A stretch of 64,000 nt of DNA from assembly GCF_934525195.1 (NCBI RefSeq), contig NZ_CAKSZA010000002.1, positions 186,001 to 250,000 of the forward strand, given 5' to 3'. A program made the translations under genes and the position numbers. Below the pieces are notes generated by a model that was not told the DNA's origin, did no database searches, and worked only from the letters and a program-made list of their open reading frames with translations. Positions 27,598-35,685 of this stretch are shown here, piece after piece (within the stretch, counting starts at the first letter, position 1; the number at the start of each line of letters is the position of its first letter). This stretch comes from an uncultured Eubacterium sp. GTDB taxonomy: Bacteria > Bacillota > Clostridia > Oscillospirales > Acutalibacteraceae.

Positions 27598-29370
27598 TTA
27601 TATTTCCATAAAAATTGGAAGTATCATAGGTGAGCGCTTTGTTTTTTCATACATAAGACGAGAAATTTCGTCACGCACCTTTGTTTTAACCGAATTCCAG
27701 TCGTGATACTTGCTGTCGTACTGCTCATCAATAACTCTGCAAGCGAGGTCACGGGCAGCATTCATAAGTTCCTCGTTATCTTTTACATAAACAAATCCAC
27801 GAGAAACAATATCAGGACCCGAAACAACATAACCGCCGTGCGCATCAATGGTTGCAACAACGATAATCAAGCCGTCCTGCGAAAGTCGTTTACGGTCGTT
27901 GAGAACAACATTTCCGACATCGCCGACGCCGAGTCCATCAACATAAACATCACCTGACGGAACAGTGCCGACTTTTTTAATATACGAATCTGTCAACTCT
28001 ATAGTTTCGCCGATTTCCGCAATATAAATATTCTTTTCGTCAATACCCATTGCTCTTGCAAGCTGTGCATGCTTCATCAAATGCTTTTGCTCACCATGGA
28101 CAGGGATGAAATATTTAGGCTTTACAAGTCCTATCATCAATTTCAAATCTTCTTGACAAGCGTGACCAGATGCGTGAACTTCATACATCTTTTCATAGAT
28201 AACCTCTACACCACGCTTCATAAGAGCATTTACAACACCGCCGACCATTTTTTCGTTGCCCGGAATTGGAGTTGCAGAAATAATAACATAGTCGTTGGGA
28301 GTAATTGTGACCTTCCTATGCTCACCGAAAGCCATTTTTGTCAAAGCGGACATAGGCTCACCCTGTGAACCTGTTGTGATAATAACAAGTTTATCATCAG
28401 GATAATTTTTGATGGTGTCAATCGGGATAAGAATATTCTTTGGCACATTAAGATAACCTAATTCCTCGCCGACCTTCACAAGATTTTCAAGGCTTCTGCC
28501 GATAACGGCAACCTTTCTGCCTCTTGCGTTTGCAACATCAATAATCTGCTGAACTCTGTGAATGTTTGAAGCAAAGGTTGCAACGATAATTCTCTTGTTC
28601 TTTGCTTTGCGGAAAAGAAGTTCAAAACTTTCACCGACATTCTTTTCGCTCATAGTACAACCCGGACGCTCTGCGTTGGTTGAATCGGAAAGAAGCGCAA
28701 GAACACCCTTTTTGCCATATTCTGCAAAACGAGGTAGGTCAATCATATCACCGTCAACAGGTGTTGTGTCAATCTTAAAGTCGCCTGTTTGAATAATAAT
28801 TCCGGCAGGACATCTGATTGCAAGACCGACTGCGTCAGGGATTGAGTGGTTTACATGGATTAATTCAATATTAAACGAGCCGAGTGTGATGTTATCTCTC
28901 GGCTTAATCTCAACAAGTTTTACCTTATTGAGAAGTCCGTGTTCCTCAAGTTTACCCTTAATAAGACCGATTGTGAGCTTTGTTGCATAAACAGGAATAT
29001 TAACCTGCTTCAAAAGATATGCAAGACCGCCGATGTGGTCCTCATGTCCGTGAGTTACAATTATGCCTCTGATTCTTTCTTGATTATTGATTACATGAGT
29101 AAAATCAGGAATAACAAGGTCAACACCCGGAAGTTCTGCTGTTGGAAACGCAAGACCGCAGTCAACAATGAACATATCGCTTTTGTATTCGTAAAGCGTC
29201 ATATTCTTTCCGATTTCATTCATACCGCCTAAAAAAGAAATGCGTACTTTCTCCTGCTCAATAGGCGGGAGAGATACCGCTTTCTTCGGTGCTCTCTTTT
29301 TCGTGTAATAGCGACGCTTAGAATTCCGTTTTCTTTCGTCACCTGTAGGCACCTTTTTTTGATTTGTCAT
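27598..29370 (-). CDS. rnj: Ribonuclease J
   Basis: Metallo-beta-lactamase/beta-CASP exo- and endoribonuclease in mRNA decay. The 590-residue protein has a basic N-terminal extension of about 40 residues, the metal motif THGHEDHIGG (H107, H109, D111, H112), the beta-CASP motifs and a C-terminal domain. Only one copy is visible, so whether it is J1 or J2 cannot be said. It is the first gene of the operon leading to rplI, dnaB, tilS and ftsH. Confidence 0.94.
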   Translation of the reverse strand: MTNQKKVPTGDERKRNSKRRYYTKKRAPKKAVSLPPIEQEKVRISFLGGMNEIGKNMTLYEYKSDMFIVDCGLAFPTAELPGVDLVIPDFTHVINNQERIRGIIVTHGHEDHIGGLAYLLKQVNIPVYATKLTIGLIKGKLEEHGLLNKVKLVEIKPRDNITLGSFNIELIHVNHSIPDAVGLAIRCPAGIIIQTGDFKIDTTPVDGDMIDLPRFAEYGKKGVLALLSDSTNAERPGCTMSEKNVGESFELLFRKAKNKRIIVATFASNIHRVQQIIDVANARGRKVAVIGRSLENLVKVGEELGYLNVPKNILIPIDTIKNYPDDKLVIITTGSQGEPMSALTKMAFGEHRKVTITPNDYVIISATPIPGNEKMVGGVVNALMKRGVEVIYEKMYEVHASGHACQEDLKLMIGLVKPKYFIPVHGEQKHLMKHAQLARAMGIDEKNIYIAEIGETIELTDSYIKKVGTVPSGDVYVDGLGVGDVGNVVLNDRKRLSQDGLIIVVATIDAHGGYVVSGPDIVSRGFVYVKDNEELMNAARDLACRVIDEQYDSKYHDWNSVKTKVRDEISRLMYEKTKRSPMILPIFMEI

Positions 29371-29423
29371 TAATTAAAAATCCTCCTTAAAAATATTTTT
29401 TCCGTGCATAAACAATTAAATAT

Positions 29424-29452
29424 ATTTTAAATTATTATAACGCTGTTGTCAA
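29424..29452 (-). promoter_or_regulatory. Promoter of the rnj operon
   Basis: On the minus strand TTGACA (29447-29452), a 17-base spacer and TAAAAT (29424-29429). The leader before rnj is about 50 bases and ends in AAGGAGG. Confidence 0.7.
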
Positions 29453-29475
29453 GGAATATTAAAATATAATCCATA

Positions 29476-29504
29476 TTGATTATTATCAAAATTAATGATA
29501 AAAT
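29476..29504 (+). promoter_or_regulatory. Promoter of rnhA
   Basis: TTGATT (29476-29481), a 17-base spacer and TAAAAT (29499-29504) lie 17 bases upstream of the chosen ATG. Confidence 0.6.
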
Positions 29505-29521
29505 ATACCTCGGTGATAAAA

Positions 29522-29959
29522 ATGAAAGAAATAAACATTTATACAGACGGTGCGTGCAGCGGAAATCCCGGACCGGGAGGCTGGGGTGCAGTATTGGTAT
29601 ATAAACAAACAGAGAAACAACTTTCAGGCAGTGATAAAAACACAACCAACAACCGTATGGAAATGACTGCGGTAATTGAAGCACTAAAAGCACTCAAAGA
29701 GCCATGCAAGGTTATCCTCACAACAGACAGCAAATATGTTTGCGATGCAATAAACAAAGGTTGGGTTTATTCATGGAAAAAGAATAATTGGAAAAAATCC
29801 GACAAAAAACCTGCACTCAATGTGGATTTGTGGGAAGAAATGCTAAAACAGCTTGACATTCACGAAGTCGAATTTGTATGGGTCAAGGGTCATAACGGGC
29901 ACAAATACAACGAAATATGCGACAAATTGGCTGTTGAAGAATATCAAAAATACTTATAA
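29522..29959 (+). CDS. rnhA: Ribonuclease HI
   Basis: Degrades RNA in RNA-DNA hybrids. The 145-residue protein, using the ATG at 29522, matches the compact bacterial length. The catalytic carboxylates are visible in YTDGACSGNPGPGGWG (Asp), NNRMEMTAVIEAL (Glu), LTTDSKYV (Asp) and the C-terminal NEICDKLA (Asp). The longer frame starting at 29495 would begin inside the promoter. The Shine-Dalgarno is weak (GGTGA). Confidence 0.94.
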   Translation: MKEINIYTDGACSGNPGPGGWGAVLVYKQTEKQLSGSDKNTTNNRMEMTAVIEALKALKEPCKVILTTDSKYVCDAINKGWVYSWKKNNWKKSDKKPALNVDLWEEMLKQLDIHEVEFVWVKGHNGHKYNEICDKLAVEEYQKYL

Positions 29960-29964
29960 CATAA

Positions 29965-30002
29965 AGAAAATCGCTGTGATTTACAACGATTTTTCTTTTT
30001 TA
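29965..30002. terminator. Terminator of rnhA, overlapping the 3' end of the converging EamA gene
   Basis: AAAATCG (29967-29973) pairs with CGATTTT (29988-29994), followed by T-rich sequence. The downstream arm includes the last codons of the converging gene. Confidence 0.6.
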
Positions 30003-30928
30003 TTTTTATTAAATTTTAGATTAACGATAACCATTCCGCCAACAACGCAAAGCAAACCGATAAGCTTATAAACTAACTTGCCGTTATCTTCACCAAGGAG
30101 AAGATAAGAAAGAGCAAAGCCGAAAATCGGCGTCATCGTGCCGCAAACTGTAACTCTTGAAACATCGTTATATTTTAGCAAAACTCCCCAAAGCGAGTAT
30201 GCTATTGCTGAAATAAAGCCGAGATACAAAAGAATAAGAACGCCTTTTATATTATCGGTTGCAACTTTTCCGCCCATAGCCAAGCCGACAACTGTCATTA
30301 CTGCACCGCCAAGCATAAATTGATATCCTGAAAGGACGGCAGGTTCATCGTCATTGCTGTATTTCTTCATAAAAACAGATGAGCAAGCATATGAAATTGC
30401 CGAAATCAAGAGCATAATGTCGCCAAACTGAAACGAAAATCCTTGTCTGCTTCCCGAAAGTCCTGCAAGCACAACACCTGAAAAGCCAAGCAAACTGCCA
30501 ATGATTTTTGACACGGTAAACTTTTCCTGCTTGAAAATAAAAACAGAAATGATTATTGCAAAAAATGTGCTTGAGCCATCAATAATGCTTGATTTCACTC
30601 CTGTTGTGTGTGCAAGTCCTATATAGAAAAACAAATATTGCAAGACTGTTTGGAACAATGCCAAAACGCAAACTTTGCCGACTGATGTCTTTTTAGGCTT
30701 AACGAATTTTTTATTAACTGCGCTAAATATAGCAACTGTCAAAACACCCGCAAGAATAAAACGAATACCTGCAAACAGAATTATCGACGCAGTATCTAAT
30801 GAATCGATGTTAAAAAGGTTATATCCAATTTTAATTACGGGAAACGCACTGCCCCAAAGGCAACAACAAATCGCCGCCATTCCCCAAACAATAAAAATAT
30901 TTTGAAGTTTTTTACTTGAATCTTTCAT
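29981..30928 (-). CDS. EamA/DMT-superfamily membrane transporter
   Basis: A 315-residue polytopic protein with about ten hydrophobic segments arranged as two EamA halves: the first contains CLWGSAFPVIKIG, the second begins near GDIMLLISAISYACSSVFMKKY. This is typical of drug/metabolite exporters. The substrate is unknown. A hairpin terminator of the upstream gene lies just before its start, so it probably has its own weak promoter or depends on readthrough. Confidence 0.87.
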   Translation of the reverse strand: MKDSSKKLQNIFIVWGMAAICCCLWGSAFPVIKIGYNLFNIDSLDTASIILFAGIRFILAGVLTVAIFSAVNKKFVKPKKTSVGKVCVLALFQTVLQYLFFYIGLAHTTGVKSSIIDGSSTFFAIIISVFIFKQEKFTVSKIIGSLLGFSGVVLAGLSGSRQGFSFQFGDIMLLISAISYACSSVFMKKYSNDDEPAVLSGYQFMLGGAVMTVVGLAMGGKVATDNIKGVLILLYLGFISAIAYSLWGVLLKYNDVSRVTVCGTMTPIFGFALSYLLLGEDNGKLVYKLIGLLCVVGGMVIVNLKFNKNKKEKSL

Positions 30929-30937
30929 ATTTTCGCA

Positions 30938-30967
30938 AAAATAAAGGTAGCACTAAGCTACCTTTAA
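30938..30967 (-). terminator. Terminator after the anchored hypothetical protein gene
   Basis: AAAGGTAG (30943-30950) and CTACCTTT (30958-30965) form a perfect 8-bp stem, with T-rich sequence on the minus strand. Confidence 0.7.
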
Positions 30968-30981
30968 ATCTTTATAAAATT

Positions 30982-31917
30982 TTATTTAATTGTTACAAGG
31001 TGATCCTTGAGATATTGGTCAGAAGCCGGGAAGTGGTTTGTGTACTTGACATCAAGTGATGCATTCTTATTCTTGATGATTGCAACATTAGCGTGCTTTA
31101 CATCAATATGAACGTGCATGTCATAATCAGCTTCTACAATTTCCTTGTTAGCAACATTTATCTTAATAGTACCTGTACCGCCGGCATAGTTAACAACGAA
31201 ATTCTCATCAATAGTACCTTCAGAGAACGAAAGAACTGTAATACTTTCTACAACGCCTGAAATGTCACCAAGAACATTGAAGAAACGACCCTGTGAGTCC
31301 TCCCCAGGCATAGCAAGAAGCTGAGCTTTTGGCTGCAATACCATTGTAATTGTGCCGTCGCCATTATCAGTAACATTTACTGCAAGAATGTCATCAGGAG
31401 TAAGATGAGATACAGTTCTGTCAACCTTTCCGCTGCTTGTTTCCTGCCAGTCATTCTTTGGCTCAAGAGAGTTACTAGGTGACAAACTCTTTACACCACC
31501 TTTGAAAAGAGGACCAACAATACCAGGAACGAGCTTATTAATGGTATCGTTTGACTTACCGTCAACAAGAAGATTTTTAACTTCAAGATTTTCATCACCG
31601 AGAAGCTTATATGCTTTGATAGGGCTTCCGTCATATGTACCGTCAACTGTCATAGTCTTTGTGTTATTGTAACATTCAACATAATAGTTAACTGCATCTT
31701 CAGCTGTATCAAGCTTTACTCCGCCGTATGTACCTGCTTTGAATTCATCAATTACAGGTTCATCTACAAACTCGGTTGAGCCTGTTTCCTGTTGCTGTGC
31801 AACCTTAGCAGGTGACACGATTACAATTATAGCAGTTGCTATTACCAATAGAATTAGGACAACAGAAAGGAATCTGTTGAACTTTGCAAGTACTGACTTA
31901 TCTTTTACTTTAGCCAT
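30982..31917 (-). CDS. Membrane-anchored protein of unknown function
   Basis: Not recognised. The 311-residue protein has a short basic cytoplasmic start, one TM segment at about 14-36 (FLSVVLILLVIATAIIVIV) without a lipobox, then an extracytoplasmic domain. That domain has a Tyr-rich helix (DAVNYYVECYNNTKT) and beta-rich stretches, including GTIKINVANKEIVEADYDMHV. The general look is that of an anchored exported protein. It is flanked by a terminator and a probable own promoter. AAGGAG precedes the start. Confidence 0.8.
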   Translation of the reverse strand: MAKVKDKSVLAKFNRFLSVVLILLVIATAIIVIVSPAKVAQQQETGSTEFVDEPVIDEFKAGTYGGVKLDTAEDAVNYYVECYNNTKTMTVDGTYDGSPIKAYKLLGDENLEVKNLLVDGKSNDTINKLVPGIVGPLFKGGVKSLSPSNSLEPKNDWQETSSGKVDRTVSHLTPDDILAVNVTDNGDGTITMVLQPKAQLLAMPGEDSQGRFFNVLGDISGVVESITVLSFSEGTIDENFVVNYAGGTGTIKINVANKEIVEADYDMHVHIDVKHANVAIIKNKNASLDVKYTNHFPASDQYLKDHLVTIK

Positions 31918-32047
31918 TTAAATTTTCTCCTTACAAGATATTTCTACTATATAATACATTAAAACAATCACAAATTCAACATATTTTTTTAAATTTTCAA
32001 AAATATGTGTTATAATACTGTTAAAAATAACTAAATCGGAGGTCAAA

Positions 32048-32725
32048 ATGGAAATAAAACCTATTGCAAAAATCATCAATGACTATGACAGCAAATTCGC
32101 TGTACCACGGCAAAGCGGGCTTGTTAACGATATAAAATCCACTATTATTTTTGAAAAAGAATATGCTGACGAATCAGCTTTTAAAAGAATTGAAGAATTT
32201 AGCCATTTATGGTTAATTTGGGGATTTAGTCTTAATTCTCACCCATCAAATTCATTAACTGTCAGGCCTCCTCGACTTGGCGGAAACGAAAAGGTCGGCG
32301 TTTTTGCAACACGTTCCCCTTTCAGGCCTAACCCCCTCGGACTGTCAAGTGTTAAACTTGAAGCGGTAGAAAAAGATGAAAGCGGAAAAACAATTCTTAT
32401 TGTCAGCGGTGCCGATTTGGTTTCAGGCACACCAATATATGATATAAAGCCGTATATTACTTTCAGCGACTGCCATCCGGATGCAATCAGCGGATTTGCA
32501 GAGGAAAAGAACGGTGCAAAACTAAAGGTTGAAATTGATGATGAATTATTACATAATATTGAAGCAGACAAGCAACACACATTAAAAGAAATTTTAGCAG
32601 ACGACCCACGACCTGCATACCACGAGGACGGACGACAATACGGTTTTAAATTTGCAGGCAAAGAAATAAAATTCAGGGTCAACAATGATATTTTGACCGT
32701 AACGGAGATTTCAGATGGAGAATGA
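32048..32725 (+). CDS. trmO: tRNA (N6-threonylcarbamoyladenosine-37) methyltransferase TrmO family
   Basis: SAM-dependent N-methylation of t6A37 in some threonine tRNAs. The 225-residue protein has the TsaA/TrmO hallmarks HLWLIWGF, RSPFRPNPLGLSSVKLE and LVSGTPIYDIKPYI, then a C-terminal alpha/beta extension. A TATAAT-like -10 lies upstream. It overlaps the following ylmH-like gene by 11 bases. Confidence 0.9.
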   Translation: MEIKPIAKIINDYDSKFAVPRQSGLVNDIKSTIIFEKEYADESAFKRIEEFSHLWLIWGFSLNSHPSNSLTVRPPRLGGNEKVGVFATRSPFRPNPLGLSSVKLEAVEKDESGKTILIVSGADLVSGTPIYDIKPYITFSDCHPDAISGFAEEKNGAKLKVEIDDELLHNIEADKQHTLKEILADDPRPAYHEDGRQYGFKFAGKEIKFRVNNDILTVTEISDGE

Positions 32726-33449
32726 AACATTGCTCAAAAAGAGGCTTGCAGAGTTATCGCACAGAGCATTTGAAAGAGGTTATACAACCTATTCAACTTT
32801 TTTGAATTTGCAGGAAATCAGCATATTAAAAGCACTGAAATTAGACAGCAAGTACAATTTATTCGGCGGATACGAAAATGCCGACAGGTGCGTTGCATCA
32901 TTCAGCAATGATGAAGTATACTCCTACCCTATTGTTTGTATTAAAATTGAGCCTTTACAACAAAAGTTTTCCGACAAATTCACCCACAGAGATTTTCTCG
33001 GTGCACTTATGAATTTGGGAATTGAACGAGAAATGCTCGGTGACATAAAAATTCTCAACAACGAGGGGTATTTGTTTTGCCTTGACAAAATCAGCCAATA
33101 CATTGTTGACAATCTTTCATCAATCAAGCACACCTCCGTGAAGTGCAAAATCATTGATGACATTCCCGAATTGTTCAATCAACTCCCTGACGAGGAAGAA
33201 TACATTGTTTCGTCATTGAGAATCGACACCGTAGTTTCTGCCGTGTTCAAAATGTCACGGAATTCAGCTTCGCAACTAATCAATCAAGAAAAGATATTCA
33301 TAAATTCAAAAACGGTCTATAAAGACTCTGTACAGCTCAAAGAGGGCGATGTGGTATCGGTTCGAGGCTATGGAAAATTCATATATTCTCAAACTGTCAA
33401 CGAAACTCGCAAGCACAAAATGGTTGTTGCAATAAGATTATACAAATAA
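32715..33449 (+). CDS. YlmH-like S4-domain RNA-binding protein
   Basis: A 244-residue protein with a YlmH-type N-terminal region (LAELSHRAFERGYTTYSTFLNLQE) and a C-terminal S4 RNA-binding domain (SAVFKMSRNSASQLINQEK..GDVVSVRGYGKF). Members are linked to ribosome rescue and to cell division clusters. Here it sits not in a division cluster but coupled to trmO, which suggests a translation-related role. Confidence 0.85.
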   Translation: MENETLLKKRLAELSHRAFERGYTTYSTFLNLQEISILKALKLDSKYNLFGGYENADRCVASFSNDEVYSYPIVCIKIEPLQQKFSDKFTHRDFLGALMNLGIEREMLGDIKILNNEGYLFCLDKISQYIVDNLSSIKHTSVKCKIIDDIPELFNQLPDEEEYIVSSLRIDTVVSAVFKMSRNSASQLINQEKIFINSKTVYKDSVQLKEGDVVSVRGYGKFIYSQTVNETRKHKMVVAIRLYK

Positions 33450-33460
33450 GAAAGCATAAG

Positions 33461-33500
33461 AAAAGCACGAAGCGCAAAACTTCGTGCTTAATTATTTTAG
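33461..33500. terminator. Bidirectional terminator between the ylmH-like gene and uraA
   Basis: AAGCACGAAG (33463-33472) and CTTCGTGCTT (33480-33489) form a perfect 10-bp stem between converging genes. Confidence 0.8.
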
Positions 33501-33511
33501 TCAACAAATTA

Positions 33512-34909
33512 TTATTTGTTTTTACCGTAATCAGACTTAATATTAACCTGAGCAGACACTGTGTCAGACTGAAAAGCCTTGTCAGGGTCAAAGTCCTTTT
33601 CAGGGAAAATGATATTCAAGACAATACCTGCGATTGATGCACAAGCAAGTGATGAAAGAGTGATTGTAGCTGAACCGACTGTGAATGTGATACCACCTGA
33701 CAAGCCAAGAGCCACAACAAGGATTACAGCAGCAATGATTGTGTTACGAGCCTTTGAGAAATCAACTTTCGCTTCAACAACATTGCGAACACCGATAGCA
33801 GAAATCATACCGTAAAGAACGAATGAAATACCTCCGACAACAGCGGGAGGAATTGACTCGATAAGAGCGGCAAACTTTGGTGAAAGGCTGAAGAATACTG
33901 CGAAGTAAGCAGCAATTCTGATTACTCTTGGGTCATAAACCTTTGAAAGAGCAAGAACGCCTGTGTTTTCGCCGTATGTTGTGTTTGCAGGTGCACCGAA
34001 AAGAGATGCAAGAGTTGTTGCAAGACCGTCACCGAGAAGTGTTCTGTTAAGACCCGGGTCATTGATGAAGTTCTTGTTGCAAGTAGCTGAAATAGCTGAA
34101 ATATCACCGATGTGCTCCATCATAGTAGCAATTGCGATTGGAACAATAGCAATGATTGCAGAAATAGCCTTTGACTTATCCGAAACACCGCCGAATACGG
34201 TTGATGACCATTCAATAGGGTTGCCGATCCAAGGAGCAGCCTTTACTGCCGAAAAGTTGATAGCAAAGTTTTCAACACCGCCGACATTGCCGACTAACAC
34301 AGCGACAAGATATGCACCGACAATACCCAAAAGGATTGGGATAATCTTAATCATACCCTTACCGAAGATGTTGAAAATGATAACAAGTGCAAGCGCAACG
34401 ATTGCAAGCCACCAGTTTTTGCTGCAGTTTGTAACAGCTGAAGGAGCAAGACCGAGACCGATTGCCATAATGATTGGACCTGTTACAACAGGCGGAAAAA
34501 GTTTCATAACTTTGTTTACGCCGACAGCCTTAATTAATGCTGCAACGATGAGATAAACAAGTCCTGCGCACGCAACACCGAGGCACGCATAAGGGAGCAT
34601 TTCTTTGTTTCCGCTTCCGTCTTCATTGAGCGGTGCTACTGCAAGATAACCACCGATAAATGCAAATGATGAACCGAGAAATGCAGGAACTTTAAACTTT
34701 GTGAGGCAGTGGAACAAAAGTGTTCCGAGGCCTGCAAACAAAAGTGTTGTAGAAATTGAAAGTCCTGTTAAGAGCGGAACTGTTACCGTTGCTCCAAACA
34801 TAGCGAACATATGCTGGAAGCCGAGGAGAAGCATTTTCGGCGTGCCGAGTTGACGGGCATCATAAATGCCATCCTTACCTATTTTAATTTTTGATTTTGT
34901 TTTAGCCAT
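33512..34909 (-). CDS. uraA: Uracil permease (NCS2 family)
   Basis: A 465-residue polytopic nucleobase:cation symporter. The N-terminal LLGFQHMFAMFGATVTVPLLTGL segment is characteristic of UraA/PyrP, and the substrate loop with a glutamate (MMEHIGDISAI) and the AGAPANTTYGENTG-like region (here FGAPANTTYGENTGVL) are conserved. It follows upp by 36 bases, which supports uracil uptake and salvage as its role. Confidence 0.92.
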   Translation of the reverse strand: MAKTKSKIKIGKDGIYDARQLGTPKMLLLGFQHMFAMFGATVTVPLLTGLSISTTLLFAGLGTLLFHCLTKFKVPAFLGSSFAFIGGYLAVAPLNEDGSGNKEMLPYACLGVACAGLVYLIVAALIKAVGVNKVMKLFPPVVTGPIIMAIGLGLAPSAVTNCSKNWWLAIVALALVIIFNIFGKGMIKIIPILLGIVGAYLVAVLVGNVGGVENFAINFSAVKAAPWIGNPIEWSSTVFGGVSDKSKAISAIIAIVPIAIATMMEHIGDISAISATCNKNFINDPGLNRTLLGDGLATTLASLFGAPANTTYGENTGVLALSKVYDPRVIRIAAYFAVFFSLSPKFAALIESIPPAVVGGISFVLYGMISAIGVRNVVEAKVDFSKARNTIIAAVILVVALGLSGGITFTVGSATITLSSLACASIAGIVLNIIFPEKDFDPDKAFQSDTVSAQVNIKSDYGKNK

Positions 34910-34945
34910 TGTTTTTTCCTCCGTTTGATAAGTTAAACTTAATAA

Positions 34946-35578
34946 TTATTTAGTACCGAAAATTCTGTCGCCTGCATCACCGAGACCCGGAATGATGTAG
35001 CAATCTTCGTTTAACTTTTCATCAAGAGCCGCACAATAGATGTCAACATCAGGATGTGTTTTTTTGAGTACCTCAAGTCCTTCCGGAGCGGCAATCATAC
35101 ACATAAAGCAAATCTTGCGAGGGTTTCTGAGTTTAATTTGAGAAATAGCATCTACTGCCGAACCGCCTGTTGCAAGCATTGGGTCAACAACATAAACATC
35201 TCTCTTGTCAATATCCTTTGGCAATTTGCAATAATACTCAACAGGTGTGTGTGTGGTTTCGTCACGATAAAGACCGATATGACCTACTCTTGCACTCGGA
35301 ACCATCTTAAGGCAACCGTCTACCATACCGAGACCTGCACGCAAAATCGGAACAAATGCAAGCTTACGACCTGCAAGCTGATTGCACTTTGCAATTCCGC
35401 AAGGTGTTTCAACCTCAACGGTTTCCATAGGCAAATCTCTTGTGGCTTCAAACATCATAAGCATAGAAATCTCATTAACAAGTTCTCTAAAATCCTTTGT
35501 GCTTGTTTCTACATTTCGAAGAATACTTAGCTTATGTTGAATAAGCGGATGATCGAAAATGACAACTTTTCTTTCCAT
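34946..35578 (-). CDS. upp: Uracil phosphoribosyltransferase
   Basis: Converts uracil and PRPP to UMP. The 210-residue protein has the PRPP-binding motif VVDPMLATGGSAVDAI, the uracil-site segment and the C-terminal IPGLGDAGDRIFGTK. AAGGAG precedes the ATG. Together with uraA it gives a salvage route complementing the pyr operon. Confidence 0.97.
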   Translation of the reverse strand: MERKVVIFDHPLIQHKLSILRNVETSTKDFRELVNEISMLMMFEATRDLPMETVEVETPCGIAKCNQLAGRKLAFVPILRAGLGMVDGCLKMVPSARVGHIGLYRDETTHTPVEYYCKLPKDIDKRDVYVVDPMLATGGSAVDAISQIKLRNPRKICFMCMIAAPEGLEVLKKTHPDVDIYCAALDEKLNEDCYIIPGLGDAGDRIFGTK

Positions 35579-35633
35579 AAAGTTACTCCTTTTAAACAGT
35601 TATGACATAAAATGACATATTTTTATCCTTACT

Positions 35634-35662
35634 ATAATATCAAAAGGCACTTTAGTTATCAA
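35634..35662 (-). promoter_or_regulatory. Promoter of upp-uraA
   Basis: On the minus strand TTGATA (35657-35662), a 17-base spacer and TATTAT (35634-35639). The leader contains a direct repeat ATGTCAT separated by TTT. Confidence 0.65.
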
Positions 35663-35685
35663 GGATAGTTACACGATTGTAATAA

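Noticed and set aside
33963..34556. A 197-codon open frame on the plus strand
   Set aside because: It lies antisense within uraA, and the composition mirrors the hydrophobic codons of the permease.
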